DNA from: Pholiota molesta
Lineage: Eukaryota > Basidiomycota > Agaricomycetes > Agaricales > Strophariaceae
Reading direction: 5' to 3'
NCBI GenBank assembly: GCA_014925825.1
Contig: JACGCK010000009.1
Span: forward strand, 496,001-560,000
DNA length: 64,000 bases
Shown: positions 10,963-22,397 of the stretch, piece after piece
How the letters are laid out: the number at the start of each line of letters is the position of its first letter
Numbering within the stretch: position 1 is the stretch's first letter
Position numbers and translations under genes: made by a program
The notes under the pieces: generated by a model
The model's input: only the letters and a program-made list of their open reading frames with translations
Told to the model about the DNA's origin: nothing
Databases searched by the model: none

Positions 10963-11804
10963 CTATGTCGTAGGGTCGGGGCCGACAAGCATGAAGGTAC
11001 CTCCAATGGGCTGACCAAGTCCAACGGCAGCAGCGAACGAGCTGAGATTAAACATGGCGATCGAAGTGGTCGCATTGACTAGCGTCTGCTCGTTAAAGCC
11101 TTTCGGTTGGTCGAAGAGGAGGAAAGTATATCTAACAAACCATGGATCAATCGTTGAAGTTCCAGCAAAGGAAGGAGAAAGAACAAAACCCCATACCGAT
11201 GTGGATCCGATCCTGCAGGCGGGGTCGGCTGTTGGAATTTGCTTATGGCAGGAGTATGATTGGAGAGAAGGGTGGGCGACCTCGGAGATTCCAGGAAGAA
11301 GTTCCCGCCTAGGAAGTGCCTGATTTGGGCTACTGTAGGCGCCTGAGGTGTCGGTGCATCGGGGTCGACTGCTGCAACGACGAAGGGGCCTTTCGAGCGA
11401 GATCCTATCACGTTGAAAATCGGGGGCCCGACCGTTGCTGATAGGTGTAATAAGTTAACAGACGATTAATGTGTGTGATAGGTAGGCTGGAGAACGGGGA
11501 GAATTAAATATGGCGTATATACCGTTTCGCGGGAGTTGAATTCCGGCATGCAGTGTGATTGATCTGGCGTCTGTCTGAGGGAAGGTCACTTCCAGCAAGA
11601 CTTTCGGGTCAAATGAGAACTTGATGGTTTCTGGGAGCTGTTCGATAAATTATTTGAGTATCTCTGCAATAATCACTCTCAGAGTTGATAAGAGTAACTC
11701 ACATCAGCATTATTGAACGCCGTTCTAACCTCTGCTAAGCTCTTATCTTGCGCGATGCCAACAGTGGATAATGCAAGGAGGATGGTCAAGAGTGGAAGGA
11801 TCAT
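10963..11804 (-). CDS. Secreted PEBP-family protein, copy 1
   Basis: This is a phosphatidylethanolamine-binding (PEBP/carboxypeptidase Y inhibitor-like) protein. It starts with a signal peptide (MILPLLTILLALSTVGIA, cleaved near AQD), so secretion is expected. The two ligand-pocket signatures are intact: VDPDAPTPQAPTVAQIRHFL (D-P-D-x-P) and PAGSDPHRY followed by TFLLFDQP (G-x-H-R). The C-terminus reads AAAVGLGQPIGGTFMLVG and ends at 10963. Introns lie after FNNAD, after the LHAGIQLPRN region and after the DPHR codons. The length of about 200 residues fits the family. Family members bind phospholipid head groups or inhibit proteases and kinases; which applies here is not visible. A close paralogue lies directly upstream in transcriptional order (12503-13336). 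Confidence 0.85.
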
Positions 11805-12502
11805 GTTGAGGTGGGGTCTGCAGCGGTGGGCCTACTAATGCAGATTTTCTCAACCACCGTGCTTATGACGCTGGCAGATAGAGCCCTGTTCAGACTTAGG
11901 AAGGTTGCAAATAAGTTGTGAATTTACCCACAAATGCGATCAAAATTAGAACCGTCCATATGCTAGTTCATCTTCCTGCTGCGCAAATCCCCTTGCCGCT
12001 GTGGGATAATATCATATGCTGAAGGGAAAGGAAGGATCGTTGATAGTATCCTGCGATGGAACATGCGAGTGAGCGCGCTTCCTGTTTTAACAGGAATGAC
12101 GCAGTAGGTCCCAGCCTCCTGTTCTCTGCCAGCCTCAGGAATAACTTGCGAATCTAACCATCAAATTTAGGTCCCTCCAAACGCCAGTTCATCTTTAGTC
12201 TGAGCGGCTGGCACTGAGATTACTAGTAGCTGAGAGCATATTTGCTACTGCGGGAACTCGCTGTAGTGATGGGCAGTTCGCGTCCAGCGTTTATGCGGTT
12301 TCCAGATATAAGACTGCGGACGAGGCTCAGTGTATAGCTGAAGCGGTCAAAGACCCGAAGCAGTTTTACAATGGATGATTTGAATATTTTCTTGTCGTAG
12401 TACCCAAAAACTTGATGAAATAATAGTCGAGCGGTTATTTTGATACAGGCGCTATTCATAGGAATATATTCTCTCGAGAATATGCATCCCTCTGAGATTC
12501 AA
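11805..12502. other. Spacer between the two PEBP genes
   Basis: This spacer holds the promoter of PEBP copy 1 and the 3' flank of copy 2. The block 11900-12110 is visibly related to the region upstream of copy 2 (13440-13650): both carry ccatatgc, gctgtgggata and catatgctg in order. A third, shorter relative of the same upstream sequence lies at about 12144-12208. The duplication therefore covered flanking DNA as well as the gene. Confidence 0.6.
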
Positions 12503-13336
12503 CTATGTCGTAGGGTCGGGACCGACGAGCATGAAGGTGCCTCCAATGGGCTGACCCAGTCCAACGGCAGCAGCGAACGAGCTGATATTGAACATGGAGA
12601 TCGAAGTAGTCGCATTGACCAGGGTTTGCTTGTTAAAACCTCTCGATTGGTCGAAGAGGAGGAAAGTATATCTAATGCAGAAGATCAGCCTTCGAAGCTC
12701 CAGCCAAAGCAAGGAGGAAGAATAAAAACGCATACCGATGCGGATCCGATCCTGCAGGCGGAGTCGGCTGTCGGAATTCACTTATAGCTGGAGTGTTATT
12801 CGAGAGAAGGGTGGGCGACCTCGAGGATTCCAGGAAGAAGTTTCCGCCTAGAAAGTGCCGAATTTGGGCTGAGGTGGGTGCTTGAGGTGTCGGCGCGTCG
12901 AGGTCAACTGTTGCGACGACGAAGGGGCCGTTCGAGTGAGATCCTATCACATTGAAAATCGGTGGGCCGGCCGTAGCTGATAGACGGAATATTATTAGAT
13001 GGTTGATTTGCGTGATAGGTAGGCTTGAGAAAAGAGAGGATTGAATATGGCGTACCGTTGCGCGGGAGTTGAATTCCGGCATGCAGCGTAATCGGTCTTG
13101 CAGCTGTCTGAGGGAACGTCACTTCCAACAAGACTTTAGGGTCGAAAGAGAACTTGATAGCTTCTGGGATCTGTTTCATAAAATATTTGAGTATCTCGCA
13201 GCACTCACATTCAATAAGTCAATGAATAACTTACACTCGCATCATTGAATGCCCTTCTAACCTCTGCTAAGCTCGTATCTTGTGCGATGGCAACCGCGGA
13301 AAATGCAAGGAGGATGGACAAGGATGGAAAAATCAT
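12503..13336 (-). CDS. Secreted PEBP-family protein, copy 2
   Basis: This paralogue of the gene at 10963-11804 has the same exon layout and the same C-terminal sequence (LGQPIGGTFMLVGPDPTT). The signal peptide is MIFPSLSILLAFSAVAIA. The second exon reads IPEAIKFSFDPKVLLEVTFP. The G-x-H-R part (PAGSDPHRY) is intact, but the D-P-D-x-P motif reads VDLDAPTPQAP: the proline between the two aspartates is leucine (CTC for CCC). The substitution may alter the pocket or reflect relaxed constraint; no stop or frameshift is present. Tandem duplication is the simplest origin, with about 1.53 kb between the two start codons. Confidence 0.85.
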
Positions 13337-15707
13337 GATGAGACGAAGTCTTTGGCATTTTAGAGCAGATATCTTCTCCCCTACTTATAACGTTCGCCGG
13401 TGGAGCTACATCCCTCCTACCCTCAATTAGACTTTCAAAAGTTACCAATAAGCTATAAGTTACCCACCTATGCGATCCAAATTAGACCCCTCCATATGCC
13501 AGCCCATCTTCCGGCTGCGCGAATATCCTGTCGCTGTGGGATACCATCATATGCTGCAGAGAAAGGAAGCGTTGTTGGTGGTAGTCCTGTGCTAGAACAT
13601 GCGAATAACCTGGGTGCATTTCCTGTTTTATCGACAATGACGCAAAACTGCCATAGAGTCAGTCATGGCTCGTGTGAAGACTGTGTTGGAAATCTCACCA
13701 GTTATTCTTTTCATCCCAAGCCCAGTTTGTGGACTTTACTTGGCAGTAAGCAGAAGGTGCATGATTCGATATCCAAGCTCCCCCACGCGGTCGCACACGA
13801 CCCCATAGCGAGTTTGGGGAGTGGTGTTGGAGTGGTGTTGAGTCCATCCGTTAGTGAATCGACGACCAGAAGAGCTGTGAGTGTGAGCGACGACCGTTTG
13901 TAGCAGGAGCCTGAAATTATGACCATTTGTCTCGTTCACAGAGGGCTTACTGTCAGTGTAAGGCTGAGGCCAAGTCAAAACTACAAAGGTTGCATGGAAG
14001 GTGGTTGGAAGGTGGCGAGTCGGGTCCCGGCCGCGGCAATTCGTCCGGCCGCCAGCTGGGCCCTGATCATCACATCAGCTGCTGGCTGTTTCTTTTCATG
14101 CTCCCGCCACTGTCGATCCTGCCAGTATACTACTTGCCTCACTGGCCTGCGCTTTGTTCAGACTCCAAACTTCAAAGCTTCAAAGTTTTTCGTCTTCAAA
14201 GAACCGGATCTGCGCAATGAAGCACTTTTTCAAGTGCACTACTTTGGTTTAACTTGGCCATCTCGAGCTCGTCGATCATCGCCTCTGGAGTCTGCATCGT
14301 CTATAATCATCCCGACGCGATCCAAGTCACTCGCAACATACAGAATGATTCCAACTACGCTAAACCCTATTTAAAACGCGTCAACTTATAACGCGTCAAC
14401 TCTTTCTACATCCTACCAGCCGTTGGTACCAGCTTGTTGGATGTTAGTTAAATGACCGTCTGGCGTCAGATCCTTTCTGAGTTCATATTCAATTAAACCG
14501 AGCTCAGAATTATTGTCTCATTCTTATTCTTGGCCTGACCTTTGGCCCGACCTTTCTGTCGTGGACTCGAGAGTCGACAATTGGATATGTTGTCCAGCAG
14601 GCCTGCCGACACTTCTATGTTTTCCGCTCAAATGTCTTGGCAATCATCATCCTAGTTATATATGGTACATAGTATGTGTATTCTGTTCCTCTAATTGGTT
14701 GCACACACTGAATTTTGATTTGGAGAAGTCCGCGATCGATTTTGCCGAATATCAACAACAGTCGCGGGTTTCTATTCTTTTATACATAGACTTACAACTG
14801 TATCCTACCGGATTCATCTCACGGCACCGAAACCTCTCATTCTATTTTAACCGCTCTCTCTTGTCAAAAACCTCCGCAGCTTTGCTATCATCACAACGCA
14901 AATGTCGATACTATCCATATGATTCAAGAGGATGAATACATCGCTTTATCTCTGGATAGTCTACGGACTTCTTTTTCGTGTATACATTATCCGCTTCGTT
15001 GACATTCGAGCTTCGAGCCTCGAGCCTCGATCCCCAAGCCTTATTACCGACGCTTGAAGGTGGGTACCACAAATTTTCATCATGTATTTACGCCTGTACT
15101 CAAATACGAATAATCTAGCTCTTCACTACTCGTATAACAATCGTCAATTTCCCAAAACCATTGACTACTACTGTTCCATGGCAAGTACTTGACATTCAAC
15201 GCGATTTAGTTCAAGTCTTGAGGCCTATTTACGATGCCTTCGTGTTGTTCGGCGACTGGTCCAGCTGTCTTCAATTATCCGGCCAACTTGCCAAGCTTTC
15301 CCAGTTCAAAATGCTGATCACTTCGTTTGGGACGGAGTGAATCGCATGACAGCACCCATTGCGATATTGTGCGTGGTTCCTATTAGTTTTATTGCCGATT
15401 CAGCTTAAATGGTTTTTGCACATCTAAAGGTCGGTGTATTTTCGCCATCCGCGCTGTTTCTCGTGATCTCGAAATCCTCCATATGGATAGCGAATCTCGG
15501 GTAGAGACTCGAGGAAAGTGGGTTTGTATACTCAGCGGGTAAATATCGCGTTAAGACTGCTTGATCTCTGCTCTCCAAAATATCCGCTGGTACACCGCCG
15601 CGCAAGATTGCTGCTACTTGGCATTCGTCTTCAACTGCTTGGCATTCATTTTCAACGCATAAAAGGGTGTTTGAATGGATCACGTCGTAAGAGCATCTTT
15701 GCTCAAC
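13337..15707. other. 2.4-kb intergenic region with no supported gene
   Basis: The first 320 bases contain the promoter of PEBP copy 2, similar to that of copy 1. Open frames of 70-167 codons near 13400-14374 on both strands overlap each other and show no domain. A TATA-like cataaaag at 15658-15665 lies 43 bases before the mannanase start at 15708. Confidence 0.5.
15658..15665 (+). promoter_or_regulatory. TATA-like element of mannanase gene A
   Basis: The sequence cataaaag lies 43 bases upstream of the start codon at 15708, a plausible distance for a TATA box with a short leader. Gene B has a better match at the same relative place. Confidence 0.45.
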
Positions 15708-17704
15708 ATGCTAAGACTCTCGACCAGTCTCGTTGCTTTGGCTTTGTCTGTGAACTCTGTCGTTGCGACAGTACCAATATACGGACAATGTGGTGGTATC
15801 AACTATACTGGTGACACTGGTAAGTTTATGCACCTAATAATAATCCCTCATGGTCACTAACCCTGGCTTTTGTATAACACCGCAGCTTGCGCTTCCGGAA
15901 CAACATGTCAAGTTCTTAATGCATACTACTACCAATGCCTCGCGCCATCCAGCACGGCCACGACGGCACCTAGCGGCAGTCCCACTACCACTCCCATTCC
16001 TACCACCACCCCTACAACAACCGCTACGGGTACAACAACGACACCTGCCCCTCCTTCGGCAACTGGATTCGTCAAAGCCTCCGGAACTGCATTTACCTTA
16101 AATGGGTCCAAATTTACCGTTGTTGGGTCAGTATTATTAGTACACGTACCGTTTGCCCGTGTTCTCAATGATTGGCCAACAGTGAAAATTCGTACTGGGT
16201 CGGGCTCACAGGTCTTTCGACCGCCAATATGAACAAAGCGTTCGCCGATATCGCCGCCGCCGGATCAACTGTTGTGCGAACATGGTATGTCTACTTGCTA
16301 TCATACCACGCAAGTATGCACTGTGTTGATGTTTTCTGTGACCGTGCAGGGGTTTCAACGAAGTGACTAGTCCCAACGGCGTGTACTATCAAAGCTGGTC
16401 AGGAAGCACGCCAACTGTCAACACAGGATCGACTGGTCTCGGCAACTTTGGTATGTATTCTCAGGAAGTTTGGGTGTCGCTATTGACCTTCAACCTCTGA
16501 AAGACAACGTGGTTGCTGCTGCAAAGGCTAACGGTCTTCGCTTGATTGTCGCCTTGTGAGAGAGCTTTTCTTGTCCTCAAGACCAGTCCCACTCAATGAT
16601 AAACAATAACACAGGACTAACAATTGGTCCGATTATGGTGGTATGGACGTTTACGTCAAGCAAATTCTCGGTTCTCAGAATCATGACCTTTTCTACACCG
16701 ACGCAAGCGTACAAGTAAGAATCATTCAACCTTGTTCGTTGACTATACTTATTGGAATGCTTCAGACCGCTTTCAAGAATTACATCAAGACGTTTGTCGG
16801 CAGATATGTCAACGAGCCGACTATTATGGCCTGGGAGCTCGCAAACGAGCCAAGGTGTACAGGAAGCTCTGGGTGAAACAATCTGAATTGCGCAGAGAAC
16901 GATGGATCTCAACTAACACAACATTTTCAGCACGTCGACTGGAACCTGCAAGACTACTACTATCACCGCATGGGTCAAAGAAATATCTGCTTACATCAAA
17001 TCAATCGACAGCAATCATCTTGTCGGTCTCGGTGATGAAGGTTTCTTCAACCAACCTAGCGCTGCTACGTATCCTTATCAGTGCGTAGCTTGACCTAACA
17101 GCATACCATCCCCTCCTCATTTGCTTGAAACAGAGGAAGTGAGGGTATCGATTTCAATGCCAACTTAGCTGTCAGCTCAATCGACTTCGGAACCTTCCAT
17201 GTAAGTTACGTTCTTTGAGATCCAGTAAAGCTACAGCCATATGCATAGCTGACTGTCCTTGAAAGTCTTACCCGACAGGATGGGGTCAAGGCGGAAATGA
17301 ACAAGCTTGGGGCACTCAATGGATTACCGACCATGCGACATCACAAAAGAGTGCCAATAAACCCGTAATTCTCGAGGAATTCGGTGTTACAACCAACCAA
17401 GCGACTATATACACGGCGTGGTGGAACCAGATAATTTCTTCTGGGCTCACGGGCGATCTTATATGGTATGCGGCAATGTAGTATCTGAATACATAGTCGT
17501 ATTATTTTCTTACACGATCTTCTCAACAGGCAGGCTGGCTCTCATCTGTCGAGGTAAGTGGCTTCATAGATGACCCTGCTTGAAATATTGAATGTAATGT
17601 GCTGTAGCGGCGACACACCCAACGATGGATATGCTGTTTATCCAGATGGTGCCGTCTATCCTGTGATGTCATCTTTCGCCGCAAAATTAAAAGCGAGAGC
17701 TTAA
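15708..17704 (+). CDS. Secreted endo-1,4-beta-mannanase, GH5 with N-terminal CBM1 (gene A)
   Basis: The order is signal peptide ([20 protein letters not shown]), CBM1 ([33 protein letters not shown]), a Thr/Pro linker, then a GH5 catalytic domain. The catalytic part has [18 protein letters not shown], the acid/base glutamate in WELANEPRC and the nucleophile glutamate in VILEEFGV. These motifs and the overall sequence fit fungal GH5 subfamily 7 beta-mannanases, which cut mannan and glucomannan in plant hemicellulose outside the cell. About eleven short introns interrupt the gene, at the same positions as in gene B. One CBM1 binding-face tryptophan is replaced by tyrosine (GINYTG versus GIGWTG in B). 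An in-frame ATG at 15675 would extend the N-terminus, but 15708 gives the better signal peptide. The frame ends with KLKARA at 17704. Confidence 0.92.
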
Positions 17705-18712
17705 AATGACATACCGTCACGAGATAGTTAACAGGCGATTGGATAGGACGTAGATGAAATGTTTTGGCATTTTTTGGGGGGTCACTTTTGTATGCTACCA
17801 GGTATGTAAGAGCGTTGATATGGTCGTAATCTCTCTCGATGAAGCAGTTGTGTTTCCAAAATAAGCCACCGTGCTACACACTGTGGGTTCTACTCTGAAT
17901 CATTCGCTCACTCATGATCAGATATGATGACGAACCTTGAGAACGACATCGCGAAATAAGTATATAGCATCTTGTTGGTGGTGGCTCCTGTTGGCAAAAT
18001 ATTTTCCGACCCTTTTTGTATCGATGTTCTTCGGCGTAAGCTTGTCATAGCTGGTCTTCTGTCGCTCCCATGACCATCTACAAGCCGCAGCATAATTGCT
18101 TCGGTTGATACATACCAGTGGGGAATAACACCGCGTGGCGCATGACTTTTGCCAACAATAAGTATATATATACCGTTCACATGCGTCTGTCTGCAGTGGA
18201 AGCCTGGTGGAAGCATAACGATTTTGCTACAGACTCCGTATCCGACCCCTGGTCTTTTGGCTGAGAGAATGGTGCGGTCCCGAGTGCCACGTCCCAACTA
18301 GACATTGTAAGTAATCCTTCCCAGAACATACGTCAATAGAAACAGGATGGTCGGCGATGCTAAATGGATGTTTTTAAGCCTGTTACTTTCTTCAGCTCTT
18401 TCTTCAGGTTGGTACGCATTTGGTACGTAAATATTGAAGTGTATACGGTATTACTATATGACTCCGAGTCTGGTAGCTGCTAAACATCCCGATCTTTGTA
18501 GGCCTTCGACGATTGGCGCTCTTCAATGCTTTTTAATTTATTTCCAGGTCACAGGGGTATTCTCGGATTGTAGCTACTTGTTCGCTGAATCGATATTCGT
18601 ATTCGCATGATTTTCCTATATACTTAATACCCACTGTCTGCAGTGTGCACTTCCCGTGATTCGTGGTTGGCATAAATATACAACTATCCAGCAACTATCT
18701 AGTCTCCCGTAG

Positions 18713-18792
18713 GCAGACTCCAGTGGAAAGCGATTGATGATATTCGATCAATCAGTTGATGATAGTCGATCAACTTTCCATCTGGAGTCTGC
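18713..18792. repeat. 80-bp nested inverted repeat
   Basis: The outer arms are gcagactccag (left) and ctggagtctgc (right), a perfect 11-bp inverted pair; tggaaag and ctttcca extend the match with a one-base offset. Inside, two related small hairpins follow one another: gattgat-N8-atcaatc and gttgat-N8-atcaac. A transcript could fold into a cruciform-like structure. I see no coding or transposon context. Confidence 0.75.
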
Positions 18793-19799
18793 TTGCAAAC
18801 GCGCCGTGTATACTGGCGTAACAACTTTTCCACGCTATTTACTCCCACGATGTACCATGTGACCAATATACACGACGTGTTTGCGTGTCTGCCCGCCGCA
18901 GACATAACTCCCTGCTCGAATTATGCACGAGCTGAGACTTCTCATGTCAGAATCTCGAAGGACTGATGCTCTATATACTCTTATAAACTTAATACACTGG
19001 AATCCTCCTGGTACAGGTGTCCCTGGCTACTGTCCTGCTCCTTTCTCCCCATACCAACCCCATACTAACCAATCACAGTACTGAGGCAACCCCAAAAAAA
19101 CCCCTCAAAATTTAAATGAAAGGCTTGGGGCGAAAAAAATACTCCAGCACTGGCAGATCACCACAAACACAGACAGATGTCACTGCTAACTATTTCTGAT
19201 AGTGTTATTAAGGATTTCACGGCTTTATGAAGTGTGAACTCGATTGGACATTCATAAAGGCGCTCTTCTATGCTTCCTAGGCAACCGCAAATTTAGATTT
19301 TTTTTCTAGCTTGATGCTCATGACCCCCGCCTCAACGAGTGGAACATCATGATTTTGCATAATTCTATCACGGCTACACGGCTACACTCCAATACTTCTT
19401 CAAGAGAGGAGAGTTTCACAACAACAATAAATCTCCTTCGGTAAAAAAGCTTATTTCGAGCTTCAAGGGTTGAACGGACCATGGTGAAGCAATATAATAC
19501 GGCGAGGACGCGTAGATACTTCATTTGAGGGGTATCTCATTAACGACGCGTTGGGGGCCGTGAGAGCGAAACGTGATATGCACGTGATGTTTTTTGTTAC
19601 GCCGGTAAACCATGCGCGTTTGGAAGCAGACTAGCAACTATCTATAATTGCAGATCTTTCTGTACATAGATCTCCCATCAAAATAGGTTGCTGTTGGCAC
19701 ATCAGCAGGTCCGGTTAAATGTCGCGTTTTAGACTTCTTTAAATTCCTATTGCGAAGAATATCCGTTCCAGCATGACGTTCTACTCAGATTTTTGAAGG

Positions 19800-19807
19800 T
19801 ATATAAA
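19800..19807 (+). promoter_or_regulatory. TATA box of mannanase gene B
   Basis: The sequence tatataaa lies 48 bases before the start codon at 19855, followed by a short pyrimidine-containing leader. Confidence 0.6.
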
Positions 19808-19854
19808 GGGCCTTTCAACATCTGCTCCCTACAGGTCTCCAAAGTTCAATCAAC

Positions 19855-21870
19855 ATGCTAAAGCTCTCCATAGGTCTGATCTCTCTAGCCTTATATCTGC
19901 CTTCGGTCCTCGCTCAGGTGCCGATTTATGGCCAGTGTGGTGGCATTGGCTGGACTGGGGGCACCAGTAAGATTTCTCCTCTAGAATGCACGCTGAGAAT
20001 ATAACTAATGTTCCTGTGAAATAGCTTGCGCCTCTGGAACAACTTGTCAAGTGGGAAACCCCTACTACTCTCAGTGTCTTCCGGGCACTGCAACCACCTC
20101 CACTGCCACAACGCCCACCACCACCACAAAACCGACCACGACTACTAGCAGTACAACTGTGCCAACAACAACTGCAGCTCCGCCCCCTGCTGCTAGTGGA
20201 TTTGTTACGACGTCCGGGACTGCATTCAGCTTGAATGGGGCCAAGTTCACCGTTGTCGGGTGCGTTGAAATTGACTATGTCGGCATTCAAGTGCGGTTCT
20301 AAACGTTTTGCGATTTTAGCGAAAATTCCTACTGGGTTGGGTTGATGGGCTATTCTACCGCAGACATGAACCAAGCCTTCTCCGATATTGCCAGCGCAGG
20401 TTCGACTGTCGTGCGTACTTGGTACGTCAAATTAGTTCCACATATCTCCATATTTGGCGCCTGACATTCCATCGAATATATAGGGGCTTCAGTGAGGTGA
20501 CAAGTCCAAGTGGCATCTATTACCAGAGCTGGTCCGGAAGCACGCCGACGGTGAACACCGGATCTACTGGCTTGGGTAATTTCGGTATGTGTACTTGTAC
20601 TATACATGGTAATACTCGGCGGCGCTAATTCTTTGTCTCCCAAAAGACAACGTGGTTGCTGCTGCAAAAGCCAACGGAATCCGTCTCATCGTCGCATTGT
20701 AAGTCCCAAAAATTTCATACTCTGATATTGGCTCAACGCCGGAATATTAGGACCAACAACTGGTCAGACTACGGTGGTATGGATGTATATGTCAAACAGA
20801 TCCTGAACTCCGCGAATCACGATCTGTTCTACACCGATGCAACCGTCATTGTAAGCATTGAGATAGACTGGAAGCATTTGCCTCTAATAAAGTTTCTTTA
20901 GGCTGCTTACAAGAACTACATCAAAGCGTTCGTGGGGCGATACGTTAACGAGCCTACGATCATGGCTTGGGAGCTGGCTAACGAGCCCAGGTGCACAGGA
21001 AGCACTGGGTACGCCATCTCAATGCTTTTCTACAGGAGAAAAACTAATCAATGCTCTTCCTTTAGTACCTCTACTGGAACCTGCAAAACTACGACCATCA
21101 CTACCTGGATTGGCGAGATTTCTGCATACATCAAGTCCATCGACAGCAACCACCTCGTCGCCCTCGGCGACGAAGGCTTCTTCAACGAGCCAAGCGCGCC
21201 TACTTACCCATACCAGTAAGTGCAAAAAAAAAGACTCAATGTACTAGTCGCTCATTCTTGATTTGTATTTCATAGGGGTAGCGAAGGTATCGATTTTAAC
21301 GCTAACCTCGCCATTTCCTCCATCGATTTCGGAACTTTCCACGTAAGTCACAACTCTACATCGCCCGCCTTGTTCTGAAAGGACTCAAAATTTTTCGTAG
21401 TCTTACCCAGACAGCTGGGGTCAAACTGCCAACGATTCATTATGGGGAACACAGTGGATCGCCGACCATGCCACTTCCCAGAAGAGCGCCGGCAAGCCTG
21501 TGATCATTGAAGAATTCGGCGTCACTTCCAACCAAGCCACCATCTACACTTCATGGTTGAATGAAGTCGTCTCTTCAGGACTCACTGGCGAGCTTATCTG
21601 GTATGCATTAATCTCGACTTTTTACATGCCCTCTTTTTTTTTTGACTATAACATGAATTTGATTTTTCTCCTACTCATTTGAATACAGGCAAGCTGGGTC
21701 GCACTTCTCAACGTACGCATCGCAAATATACCCCATTTTTGAACGACTATTGACTGATCGATTTTTGTTACAGCGGAGATACACCCAACGATGGATTCGC
21801 AGTATACATCGACGGACCCGTATTCCCCGTCATAAAAGCTGCCGCTGCGCAGTTGAAAGCGAGAGCTTGA
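19855..21870 (+). CDS. Secreted endo-1,4-beta-mannanase, GH5 with N-terminal CBM1 (gene B)
   Basis: This paralogue of gene A (15708-17704) has the same domain order and intron positions. It has a signal peptide (MLKLSIGLISLALYLPSVLA), CBM1 ([34 protein letters not shown]), a Thr-rich linker, then GH5 (SYWVGLMGYSTADMNQAF). The acid/base glutamate is in WELANEPRC and the nucleophile in VIIEEFGV. The CBM1 has the usual aromatic triad. The substrate should be mannan or glucomannan, acting outside the cell. Differences from A are scattered conservative substitutions, as expected after tandem duplication. The frame is intact and ends with QLKARA at 21870. Confidence 0.93.
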
Positions 21871-22397
21871 ATCCAGCCACGAGAGCAGTAGTGACCTACT
21901 TAAATTGTACTTCGTCGAATACATATATGCCGAATCAAAGGGTTAGTTCACCCAAAGTTCGGCAATGATGAGCCTCTCTGTACACGTTCAAGTCTATTCG
22001 CTCCGAATGTTTTTTTTGTTGCAAGTATTTTGCAACTACGTCTATATCCATTGGTTGCACATCGGCGTCTATCAAATCAAAGGGTGAAGAACACCGAATT
22101 ATGTCGCTCGCAAAGCGTAGCCCTAGTTACTCGGTTGAGATGGGAGGGGTTTGAAGGCAGAGCGACATGCGCCGCTTGTTGGCATGACGTTTGTCCAAGC
22201 ATGGAGAGTAATAACCTACTACATATCTACATGGTCTGCCTCAAGTTGCCATTGAATATTGAACACTGGCGCCATGAACCTGTCATTGATCTATGAAGTC
22301 ATTTTCCTCAGACGATAGTGGTATTAGTATTACACGAACATTAACTGCGGCCGCGCCCATAAAATCCACCTTATCCTGACCCCGCTCACGACGCCCC
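21871..22397. other. Convergent intergenic region
   Basis: This lies between the 3' ends of mannanase B and the thymidylate kinase gene. I see no gene, repeat or RNA signal. Base composition rises sharply in GC from about 22340 onward. Confidence 0.5.

Larger units (their letters stand above)
17705..19854. other. Intergenic region between the mannanase paralogues
   Basis: This holds the 3' end of gene A and the promoter of gene B. A 129-codon minus-strand frame (17908-18297) has no recognisable domain. A nested inverted repeat lies at 18713-18792 (listed separately). No other structure stands out. Confidence 0.5.

Noticed and set aside
17908..18297. A 129-codon minus-strand frame between the mannanases.
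   Set aside because: No recognisable domain or start context.
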